Origin: Abelmoschus esculentus
Taxonomy: Eukaryota; Streptophyta; Magnoliopsida; Malvales; Malvaceae
Direction: 5' to 3'
Length of the DNA: 64,000 nt
NCBI GenBank assembly: GCA_035048815.1
Contig: JAUCBN010000062.1
Coordinates: forward strand, 6,334,001-6,398,000
Below, piece by piece: positions 11,152-21,864 of the stretch. Position 1 is the stretch's first letter, and the number at the start of each line of letters is the position of its first letter. A program made the position numbers and the translations under genes. Under the pieces are notes generated by a model. It was not told where the DNA came from. It searched no databases and saw nothing but the letters and a program-made list of their open reading frames with translations.

Positions 11152-14100
11152 ACAATGCCCTCTATCAAATTCCAAACAAATGAGAAGATTGAGGACATCC
11201 AATTACCACCACCATTTCCATAGAGGCTTCGACGACAAAAGCAAGAATATTAATTCAAGAAATTCTTGGATATCTTGAAGCAAGTTCATATCAATTTGCG
11301 TTAGTGGAAGAAATAAAGCAAATGTCGAATTATGCAAAGTTTCTCAAGGACATTGTTTCTAAGAGAACGAGTTTAGGTGAGTTTGAAACTACTATCGTAA
11401 CGGAAGGATGTATGACTATGTTGCATAACCGAATGCCACCAAAATTAAAGGGTCTCAGAAGTTTCACAAGTTCATGTGCAATTGGAAATCATTATGCTGG
11501 AAAGATGCTATGTGATCTTGGAGTAAGCATAAACCTTATGCCAAAATTGGTTTTTCAACGACTGGGAATTGGAAAGGCTAGACCTATCACAGTGATAGAT
11601 CTTACTTGCATCCAGAGGGGAAAATTAAGGATATATTGGTATGGGTTAATAAATTTATTTTTCCCGTTGAATTTATTGTGTTAGATTATGAAGCAGATGA
11701 GTTTGCACCCATTATTCTTGGAAGTCCATTCTTAATGACGGATAGAACTTTAATTGATGCCGAGAAGGGAGAACTTACAATGCGAGTCAATGACCTACAA
11801 GTTAAGCTCAACGTTTTTCACACTCTTAAGCATGCTGATGATCCAGAGGAATGCATGACCATTCAAGCAATCACCGAATTCAACGTTGGAGTAAAATAAG
11901 ATATCCTTGAAAATTGCCTCAACAATTGCAACATCAAACCTGATGAAATTGAAGAACCAAACGATGAAGAACAATATGAAGCAAACTGGATAACTAGTCT
12001 TCCCAGTAAGTATTTCGAACCAATCGATTATTCAGGTAAGGGATGTAAGATCGCAAAATCATCTATTGGGCAATCTTCGATTCTTGAATTAAAACTATTA
12101 CCAAGGCAATTGAAATATGCTTATTTGAGGATTAATGATACATTGCCAATAATAATTTCTTCTAAGTTGCAACCCAAACAAGAAGTGCAACTGATTGACA
12201 TATTCAAAAAGGCATAAAAAGGCCATAAGAAGGACAATTGTTGATTTAAAGGGAATTAGTCCAGCAATATGTATGCACAAACTCCTTTTGGAGGAAAATC
12301 ATAAGCCGTCAATTGAGGCGCAAAGGAGGCTTAACCCAACTATGAAGGAGATTGCTATGAAAGAAATCATCAAATGGCTTGATGCCGACATCATATATCC
12401 TATCTCCGATAGTACATGGGTAAGCCCAGTATATTGTGTACCAAAAAAAGAGGTATGACTGTGGTAAGCAATGAGAATAATGAACTTATTCCAGTAAGAA
12501 TTGTCACAGGTTGAAGAGTTTGCATAGATTATCGTGAATTAAATAAGATTACTGGAAAAGATCATTTCCCTTTGTCCTTTATTGATTAAATGCTTGATTG
12601 TCTTGTAGGTAAACCATTTTATTGTTTTCTTGATGGCTATTCAAGGTACAATCAAATTGCCATAGTACACGGAAGATCAAGAGAAAACAACATTCACTTT
12701 CCCATATAGAACATAAGCGTTTAAAAGGATATCGTTTGAATTGTGCAAAACTCCGGCAACTTTTGAAAGATGTATGATGGTCATTTTTTCGGATATGATG
12801 GAGACGTATTGGAAATTTTCATGGATTATTTTTCTATATTCGGAGAAAGCTTCGAAAATTTTCTCGACAATTTGGAAAATGTATTAACCAGATGCGAAGA
12901 ATCTGACTTAGTTCTTAATTAGGAGAAGTGACATTTTATGGTAGATGAAGGAATAGTCCTTGGTCATAAGATTTCATCCAAGGGAATTGAGTTTGATGAA
13001 ATATGCTTTTACTGAAGGTTAATTTATAATTTTTCTAAAATCTTTAACTGAAATCTTTAATGGAATTCGAAGTTTCCTTGTTCACATAAGCTTTTACTAA
13101 AGGTTAATTTAGAATTTTTCTAAAATATTTAAACCTTTATGAAATATACTTGAAAAGGATAAAACTTTTGACTTTGATGAATCATACGACGTGAGATTTT
13201 AAAACTTAAAGAAGCAATTTACCTCGGGCACCCATTGTTGTGCCACCAGACTGGTCCTTACATTTTGAAATCATGAGTGATGCAAGTGATTTTACTGTAG
13301 GGGAAGTGTTAGGCCAACGAAAAGGTAATATCTTTTATGTGATTTACTATTCTAGTAAAATCCTTAATAACACCCAATTGAATTACACGAACAAGGAAAA
13401 GGAATTACTAGTGGCAGTATTTGCATTTGATAAATTTAGTTCCTATTTAATTGGCACTAAAGTAATTTCCATACTGATCATTCGAAAATTAAATATTTAA
13501 TTTCTAAGAAAGATGTCAAACCTCGTTTAATCCGTTGGATTTTACTTTTACAAGAGATTGACATTGAAATTAAGGACAGAAAAGGAATAGAAAATCAAGT
13601 GGTTGATCATTTGTCAAGGTTAAAAGAAGGAAGCAACGAAGATGATCCTTTGGAGATCGATAATGAATTCCCATATGAGAAATTTATGATTGCCTTGGCA
13701 ACAACATGTGGTTTTATACCTTAAGATCTTATTCACCAAGGAAATAAGCAGTTCCTACATACTATTAAGCATTATTATTGGGACGAGCCTCTTTTGTTTA
13801 AGTAATTTGCAAATTAGGTTATTTGAAGATGTGTTCCCGAGGAGGAGCAGTAAAATGTGCTTAGGCAATGACATTCTTCACCATATAGAGGCCATTTTTG
13901 TGGTACACGTACGACAGCCAAATTCTTACAATCCGGTCTATATTAGCCCACTCGTTATAATGGTGCCCACGAATTTTACAAGCAATGTGATCGTTGTCAA
14001 AGGACGAGAAATGTTTTTAAGAGACATGAGATGACACTCTAAAATATCCTTGAGGTCGAGTTATTCAATGTGTGGGGTATAGATTTCATGGGACCTTTCC

Positions 14101-14318
14101 CATCTTGTTTTGGTAATCTCTATATTTTACTTGTTGTCGATTCTGTTTCTATATGAGTTGAAGCATCAGCTTGTCTAAAAGACGATGCCAAAACAGTTCA
14201 AAAATTTATACAAAAGAACATATTCACACGATTTGAAATACCAAAGACAATAATCAGTGATGGAGGTAAACATTTTGATAATAAACTAATTTTCAATATG
14301 TTACATTGCCTTGGAGTT
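11152..14318 (+). pseudogene. Athila-type pol: protease, RT, RNase H, integrase N-part
   Basis: Domains in order: linker and protease with LCDLGVSINLMP (about 11509-11544) and the flap/tail APIILGSPF; RT from about 12280 (EIIKWLDADIIYPISDSTWVSPVYCVPKK); catalytic box FMDY at 12818-12829, where FMDD is expected; RNase H at 13240-13500 (MSDASDFTVGEVL, KEKELLVAVFAFDKF); integrase from about 13690 with the DVWGIDFMGPFP-like catalytic stretch near 14070-14100 and IISDGGKHFDNK near 14252. At least ten stops or frameshifts occur. The RT-RNase H tether (13003-13131) holds a local duplication. Integrase is cut at 14318 by the copia insertion and resumes at 19223. Confidence 0.88.
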
Positions 14319-14578
14319 TGTTGGCAATATTAGTATACATGGATTTGCATGAAATCATTTTATTTTTTTGTTGGTATGCTAATAAACTTAGAGTTTTCAT
14401 TCTCTCTTTCAGTTGTGGTGGGTGCCCTTACTGTTGTAACAGATTAGCTAACTAATAGTTAGTTTGTTACTTCATAGGCTATATAAATATAGGGTATGTG
14501 ACCCTAGCAAGATATAGAATTCTTTCCAACAATCTTGGTTTGTCCATCATTCTTTTCTCAATTTTTATCTTTTCAACA
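14319..14578 (+). repeat. 5' LTR of copia element 1, with TATA box
   Basis: A 260-bp LTR with TATAAATA near 14480, in front of a probable R region; the ends TG...CA are intact. The tRNA-iMet primer-binding site TGGTATCA starts immediately after it at 14579. Confidence 0.92.
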
Positions 14579-14592
14579 TGGTATCATTCGCC
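14579..14592 (+). other. Primer-binding site of copia element 1
   Basis: TGGTATCATTCGCC starts directly after the LTR. The first eight bases match the complement of the initiator tRNA-Met 3' end; the next part has diverged from the usual GAGC. Confidence 0.7.
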
Positions 14593-14658
14593 GGGAAGAT
14601 TATGGCAGTATTCCCTTGAGTCTCCATGCTTCATTTCCCCCTCTTCTATCTCTTAAAA

Positions 14659-17600
14659 ATGTCGACCTCCGTCAATATGAGATCCAGCAACGGTGAGGCT
14701 GATCCAACACTACGATCGGAAAAGGCGTTCTCCAACAAGAAAGTTAATGTTCTCCTTGATAAGTTTAATTTCCTCGCTTAGAAACAACATATCTTGTTCA
14801 CAGTGCGCAGCCATCGCCTCGAATGATATCTTACTGGCTCAAGGAAAGCTCCGCCACCAACAATCCATCGGGACGATGGATCGGAGGTTGCGAATGATGC
14901 GTATGATGCTTTTGTGGTACAAGATGCTGGTCTAGCTTCCTGGCTCTTCTCAACGATGATCCCACATATGTTAACTCACTTTGTGAGCGTCAAAACATCT
15001 GCCAAAATCTGGTCAATCATGGTTGATTTCTTCAGTAGTCGATCTACAACCACAATAATGAGCCTCCACTTCAAGCTCTAGTCTTTTCGTAAAGGTGACC
15101 TAAGTATGAGAAATTATATTGCAAAGGTGAAGGAAATATGTGGTGCCTTTGCATCTTGTGACAATCTTGTTTCAACAAATGAGCAAATTGTGATTATTCT
15201 CGGTGGACTTCCACCTGAATACAAACCATTTGTAGCAGTTATAATGGCCAGACGAGAAACACTATCGGTTGACATTGTTATCGTCATTCTCATCGATGCT
15301 GAAGCACAGCAGGGCAACTTTGACTAAGATCATTCAATTATTATGAGTGCCAAGATTGTTCAGGTTTCTCTTAATCCGATCAGATCAACAAACACATCTT
15401 CTCACAAGTCTCAGCAACTGTATCGTCAACAAACCTTCTCCAATCGTGACCGTAATCGTAACAGGTTCCATCGCCAACTCTGTGGAAAGTTGGGTCATCT
15501 GGCCGATAGGTGCTTCAAACGTTTTGATCAAAACTTTGTCGGTGTATCGGTCAACCTGTACAAACCTCATGGAAACGAAGGCTCTCTCGCTGCCAATATG
15601 TGCTCCCTTGATGACAATGTTTCAACTTTGGGTGAAGGCTCGGGGGTTGACTCTCCTCATTCGATTCAGTCTGCTTGCCCGTAATGCCTTCATGTCTCAA
15701 TGCCCAGTACGTATGGCCAGTGGTTCGCGGATATTGGCGCCACACATCATGTGACTCCTGAAGCCTCCAATGTCCATCACAGCAACGACTTCTCTGATCC
15801 AGGTAAACCTCTTATTCGTGATGGTAAGGGACTTGACATTGCTAAAGTTGGTACATCTCATTTGTACTCTAACTCTCGCAAATTACTTTTACATAAACTC
15901 TTGTTGCTTCCTCATATCACAAAAAATTGGTTTCTATTTCGAAGTGTACTAGAGACAACCACGTCTACTTTGAGTTTCATAAGGGTTATTGCATTGTTCG
16001 TAATGAGCACTCTGGTGAATAACTTCTACGAGGCACCGAAGTTGAAGGCTTATATTCATTTCATAGGCTTAAAAGAATTTAATCTTCCCCACGATGCTAA
16101 TAAAACTGATGATACTAGTATGTGCTCAACTTGCCAACTTGGGAAGAGTCACAAACTCCCATTCCATGAGTCTCAAACTGTGTATACACAACCATTTCAA
16201 TTAGTCTTCACGGACTTATGGGTACTTGAACATACAAAGTCAGGAGCCTACTCTTACTATACTGTGTTTGTTGATGCTTGCACCCATCATACGTGGTTGT
16301 GCCTACTTAAGGATAAGGCTAAAGCCGTTAATGCCTTCAAATTATTCTCTATATTTGTGCTTACACAATTTGGTGCAAAGATCAAAGAAATTCAAAGTGA
16401 TTCGGGTGGCGAATTTCGTAGTCTCTCACGCTTATTGAGTGAGTAAGGTATCCTACACCATATCACATGTCCGCACACATTAGAACAAAACGGAGCTATT
16501 GAACGTAAACACCAACACATTATCGAATCTGCCTTAACTTTACTCAGCCAAGCCTCCAAGCCTCTATACCTCTAGTCCTATGTCGTGTTGATTTTCGTAC
16601 ATTTTATCAATCGTCTTCCCATGTGTGCCCTCAATGGAATGAGCCCTTATGAAAGATTACATGGTCACAAACATGACTATACAACTCTTCGCGTCTTTAG
16701 ATGTCGGTGTTTTCCCCCACCTTCTACCTTAACAAAGTCACAAGCTCGATTTTCGCTCTCAACCTTGCACCTTCCTTGGTTACAGAGTGCAACATAAGGG
16801 TTATCAGTGTTTTTTGCCTCAAGGAAAAGTCATTGTCTCTAGACATATAGTGTTCGACGAGAGTGTATTTCCTTTTGCCGATAAAACTCATCGAGACCAT
16901 GCCTCCAACTCGAATGCATACATGTCACCCTCCCTATGCGTGTTTCTAGCTACCAAGACTCGCTCTCAAGTTGTTGATCCTAATTCCCCGCCTATTAGGG
17001 CATTCCAAAGTCCTTTGTTTAACTATGGTACTCAATCAACACCTACTCCAGACAATACACAAATAAGTTTTGTATCACTTGTAGCAACCACCACCACCGG
17101 TGGTCATTCGGAGCCTACTAAAACCTTTAACGAGTTTTTTAATCATACTTCCGCAGCTGCTACAACTAATGTTACCTCGGGTGACAACAATTCTAGTGAG
17201 AGTGATGCCTTAGTTGACAATAATATTGTTTTGCCCGAAACTAATGTTGATATTGGTGCTTCTATCATTGGTACATCTTATGTTCATCCCATGCTTGCGC
17301 AAAGTAAGTGCGACGTGTTTAAACCAAAAATTTATTTTGCTATCTTGAGTGCTGAAGTTGTTTCCAGCTCAATAGAAAAAGATATACAATCCACCACAGG
17401 GTGTGATGCTGCATTGGCTGAGTACAATGCCCTTGTAACAAATGGCACACTGTCTCTTTTTCCCTTACCTAAAGGTTCTCACACCATTGGATGCAAGTGG
17501 ATATTTCGGGTTAAATACAAATCTGATGGGTCTATCTCACGTTATAAGGCACGTCTTGTTGCTAAGGGATTCTCACAAGTATCGGGATAAGACTTTGGCG

Positions 17601-18755
17601 ATACTTTTAGTCCTATCGTTCGTTTTTTCACATTTAACATCCTCTTCTCATTGGTAGTAACAAATAAGTGGAAGTTTCGCCAAGTTGATGTTAACATCTT
17701 TCTTAATGGCGGACTGGATGAGGAAGTTTTCATGGTCCACTCCCTGGGTTTGATAAGCTTGCTGAGGATGGCTTCACACTAATTTGTTCTTTAAAAAAGG
17801 CTTTGTACTGGTTGCGACAAGCTCCTCGCAATTGGTACACGAAATTACATGACTATCTTGTTAAGATTGGTTTTAAGGAATCAACGGCTGACACGTCTTT
17901 GTTCATTCGCAGAGACAATAGTATGATTATCTATCTACTTGTCTACTTCGCTGACATTATTGTTACTGGGTCATCTGAAGAAATGGTTGAAGAAGTGATT
18001 CATAGTCTCAACACATAATTTTCCTTAAAGAATTTATGTGAATTATCTTTCTTCTTGGAATGGAGGCTTATCGAAATGAGAATTCCTTGATACTTTGCCA
18101 AAAGAAATACATCCTTGAGCTGCTGGAAAAGACCAAGATGAGTCAAGCTAAACCATCCCCCACACCCATGGTCTCGTCGAATATTGTTGGTGTTCTCTTG
18201 TACGTCTGCCACACTAGACCAATCATTGCTTTTAGTATACATCAAGTGGTATAATTTATGTACAAACCTTACGAAGATCATTGTGTTGTGGTTAAAAAAA
18301 TATTACGGTATCTAGATGGAATGCTTGACCACGAGTTGGTTTTCTCTGCGTTAGATATGGGAGTCGGCCACATTGTGGCATTTGCGGACGCCGATTGGGG
18401 TAGTAGTCTTGATGATCGACGATCCACAATAGGCTATTGCGTCTATATAGATAACTTTTTGGTGTCTTGGTTCTCCAAGAAACAAAAAATAGTTTTTCGG
18501 TCAACTTTTGAGGCTGAGTACCGAAGTATTGTTGATGTGGTGTCCGAAGTAACATGGGTTTGTAATATCTTGACTGATATGGGTGTCTCCACGACCACTC
18601 CACCAGTTATCTAGAGTGACAACACAAGTGCATTCTCTATATCCACTAATCCTGTGTTCTACTCCCGTTCTAAGCATATGGAGCTAGACGTACACTTCGT
18701 ACGTGAGAAGTCGATGATCGACAGGTGCAAATTAACTATATCCCTGATGAACATA
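14659..18755 (+). pseudogene. Copia gag-pol polyprotein, decayed (element 1)
   Basis: A gag start is probable at 14659. A gag helix-rich segment lies at 15106-15327 (LGGLPPEYKPFV). The zinc knuckle near 15470-15515 lacks its first Cys (RQLCGKLGHLADRC). The protease reads WFADIGATHHVTP near 15718, with the active triplet DSG changed to DIG. Pre-integrase and integrase run about 16100-16800 (TDLWV, QSDSGGEF). RT starts about 17390 (GCKWIFRVKYKSDGSISRYKARLVAKGFSQ), with YFAD at 17944-17955 where YVDD is expected. RNase H is at 18376-18540 (ADADWGSSLDDRRSTIGYCVYI). Many stops and frame changes: catalytically dead in protease and RT. Confidence 0.9.
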
Positions 18756-18939
18756 AGCTGTCAATGGTCTTACTAAGCTGTTTTATTTTTAGTCTGTTTG
18801 ATCGACAGGTGCAAATTAACTATATCCCTTATGTACACTTCGTACATAAGCTGTTTTATTTTTCAAAGGTTTATTTTTAGTCTGTTTGCCAGAAAATGTG
18901 CATTCATTCCGTTGAAGATGTGTGATGGTTGCAATCGGG

Positions 18940-18955
18940 GACGGAGCAGGGGGAA
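18940..18955 (+). other. Polypurine tract of copia element 1
   Basis: GACGGAGCAGGGGGAA lies directly before the 3' LTR, in the place where plus-strand synthesis is primed. Confidence 0.8.
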
Positions 18956-19217
18956 TGTTGGCAATATTAGTATACATGGCTTTGCATGGAATCTTTTTAT
19001 TTTTCTGTTGGTATTCTAACCAACTTGGAGTTTTCAGTCTCTCTTTCAATTGTGGTGGGTGCCCTTACTGTTGTAATAGATTGACTAACTAATAGTGAGT
19101 TTGTTACTTCATGGGGCTATATAAATATAGGGTATGTGAACTTGGAAAGATATCAAATTCTTTACCAACAATCTTGGATTTTTCATCCTTCTTTTCTTAG
19201 TTTTTATCTTTTCAACA
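18956..19217 (+). repeat. 3' LTR of copia element 1
   Basis: A 262-bp partner of 14319-14578 with the same ends, followed by GAGTT. A stretch just upstream (18718-18850) contains a local near-duplication of 'ATCGACAGGTGCAAATTAAC', an added rearrangement next to the polypurine tract. Confidence 0.92.
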
Positions 19218-19222
19218 GAGTT

Positions 19223-19800
19223 ACACATAGATTTATCCCGACATATCACCCAAAAACGAACCGGAATAGAAATTTCTAACTGAGAATTGAAGAGTATCCT
19301 TGAAAATATGGTTAATCGCAAATCACCCCTTATCTACTTGTCTATAGAAAATCATGTCATCTACCAGTAGAAATTGAGCATAAGACATATTACGCGATCA
19401 AAACAATGAACATGGATTGGGAGAGTGCGGGACAAAAACGTTTGTCTGACCTAAATGAAATCGAAGAATTTTGTGCTTTATCTTATGAAAATGCGAAGAC
19501 TTACAAGAAAAAAAATGAAACGTTGGCATGATAGGAATGCCACGACAATTAGTTATTCTTTTCAATTCCTAGTTGAAGATTTTTTCAGGAAAACTTAATT
19601 CAATATGGTTCGAACCGTTTGAAGTTGTTATACCTTTTTGACATGGTGTAGTGATAATAAAGTTCACTATTGAAGGACAAGAATTTAAAGTTAATGGAAA
19701 AAGATTGAAGAACTACATTGGCACTGAATTAGAGCAAGACAAAGAAAGGGTTACTTTAGAAGATCCATGATCATACTCTTATTTAGTATTTTTATTTTTA
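19223..19800 (+). pseudogene. Athila integrase C-terminal part, resumed after the copia insertion
   Basis: Sequence continues the integrase core from 14318 (CHR-like 'YHPKNE', the glutamate of the D,D-E triad) and the C-terminal region (LSDLNEIEEF, then KLNSIWFEPFEVV). It matches 60281-60930 of the deleted Athila-like element almost line by line. A stop follows the NE motif, and the segment encoding the YRTAFKTP stretch of the relative is missing here. Non-functional. Confidence 0.75.
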
Positions 19801-20451
19801 TTACATTTTTATTTTGGACAATTTTTAATATTGATTATTTTTGGTTTTTTCCTTATTTCAGTATTTTTATAGATTTTCTTAATTATGTTTTTTTTATTTA
19901 TTTTAGGAATAATTATCTTATAATTATTTGAATAATTCATGTGTTATTAATGTTATTTTATTGAATATTAGGAAAGTATTTCAAGATCAAGGATGATTTG
20001 ATTGAAGATTTGGATAGACTTTAATATTGATAAAATTTTGAAGAGTTTAATTCCATATTTGACTCTAAAAGTTGTCCTAATTTTTGGTCTACTCAACCCC
20101 CTAACCCTAGCCTAAAATTTTCTTCATTCAACCTATCAGCCTTATCGCCAATCTCATTCGTTTTCATTATTTTGCACAAGTTTCTTTATTTTTCCTCATT
20201 GACTTACTATACCACCATTTCAATTCTATTTTGCTTTTTCACATCCATCACCATAATTTCAAACCTCTTCATCTTTTCTTCCTCTCTTGAAACTCATAAG
20301 TTTCCTTTGATTTCTTTTCTTGAATATTCAGTCAGAACACAAAAACCTCTTCATGGAAAAGAACATAAAAATTATTCCTCACCCAAGTTCATCTAAAACC
20401 ATCATATCTTTGATTCTACACCAAGAGCATAGAAGATCGTTTCAACACAAT
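19801..20451 (+). other. Pol to ORF3 spacer of the Athila-like element
   Basis: T/A-rich non-coding spacer between integrase and the third ORF. A polypyrimidine-rich run lies at 20190-20290, just before the ORF, possibly a splice acceptor region for a subgenomic RNA as proposed for env-position ORFs. That role is inference; I see no gene. Confidence 0.5.
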
Positions 20452-21577
20452 GTTTACAAACGGAAAGGTGTGTGAAGAACAAGGTTTTGATTATGACATG
20501 TCTCGTAGAGATTATGGACTTGAGGCTGACATTCACAAGATTATTGAGCATCATAAGTGGCAAATCTTGTGCCATAAACAAAAAACTCCAAATGTCTCAT
20601 GGGTAAGGTAATTTTACGCTCATTTTTCTAATCCTAATAACCCATATATTTTTGTGTATGGCAAGACAATTTTTCTGAATGTCGCGGCAATTAATTGCTT
20701 TTATGGGATACATGTCAAGAATGACGAACACCAAACCTTTTTTTGATAGCATGACAGATGAGAAAATTTAGGAAGTATTCAAGGACATTACAATTGAAGA
20801 ATCCGAATGGAACCAAGGAGCTTTAAAGGGAACTGTGAATCGTCTTTCATTGAAACCCGAGGCGAAATTGTGGAATGAATTCATCCAAACGTGTTTCATG
20901 CCTACAACTCATAACTATACAATTTCTTACTCTCTTCTTTTATGGATTCATTCAATTTTGTAAAAGAGTACTATTAATGTTGGAAAAATTATTTATGATA
21001 AAATCTATGCTTGTAGGTAAAAGGATGCGAGAGCACTTTTCTTTCTGAGCTTAATCACTCAACTTTGTGAGATTGAGAAAGTGTCGAGTAATCCAACGGA
21101 TGAGAGATTACCTTCTAAACCAGTTTGGAACAAGATGAGATATTTGAAAATCATAGGAGAAGAGAAAACATAAGCAGAAGGGAGTGTCATAGAAGATTGC
21201 TCGGGCATCTAAAATTGCCTCGGCAAATCCTAATTCCCCGATAAGTGGAATTGTGCCCATCTCAGATTTCTTGGATCAATTTGTTATGTTACTACACCCT
21301 TTACAACAATATATGGATCAGATTGAGGATCAACAACCCTTTTCAATGAGTTCATGAAAGAGCACACCACTACCATTAACCAAGTGATCTTGGAAAAATT
21401 TCCTGATTGTTTTGTTTCATTGCTAATGTTTCTTGCAAATTTAGTTGCCCCGAAAACTACACATTCTCAGGCAACGAATACAACCAAGGCAACCACTATT
21501 CAAGATAAAGGAAAAAAATCAATGGAGGAACCTAACCCAACAGACTCGTTACATGGATTAACTGATTCAGATGAAAC

Positions 21578-21858
21578 AGTTAAAATAGAAGAATTGTATA
21601 TTTTATTCCTACTATTGACAGGCCTTTTATAGGACTTACAAGCTGATTTACAACCTTATTTACAGACCACAAATCAAGTGAAAAAATCATTGATTTGAGA
21701 GAATAAAGGACAACTATTAATCTTTTCCTAAAAAACAATAATTGACAACTTTCTACCATAGGTAATTAGTCAACATTTCCTAAACAAATCTGATTTAGCA
21801 TTGTACCATTTTTACATGTAATTAGTCAACATTTCCTAAACAATTCTGATTTCCAACA
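21578..21858 (-). repeat. 3' LTR of copia element 2, with internal direct repeats
   Basis: A 281-bp LTR preceded on the minus strand by the purine-rich TTGATGGGAG (polypurine tract, 21859-21868). In its U3 part a unit of about 40 bp (containing AATTAGTCAACATTTCCTAAACA) is present twice, at about 21760-21797 and 21817-21853. The same duplication is in the other LTR. Confidence 0.92.
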
Positions 21859-21864
21859 CTCCCA

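Larger units (their letters stand above)
14319..19217 (+). mobile_element. Ty1/copia element nested in the Athila integrase
   Basis: LTRs 14319-14578 and 18956-19217 start TGTTGGCAATATTAG and end TTTTCAACA. They are bounded by the target duplication GAGTT (14314-14318 and 19218-19222). The uninterrupted sequence is seen in the related element near 60270 (TTAGAGTTACACATAG). The two LTRs differ at very roughly a tenth of positions by eye, so the insertion is not recent. Domain order PR-IN-RT-RH proves copia. Total length 4.9 kb is normal for a complete copia element. Confidence 0.95.

Noticed and set aside
16226..16797. Frames overlapping copia element 1 pol in other phases
   Set aside because: Shadows of the decayed polyprotein; integrase motifs occur in only one phase at each position.
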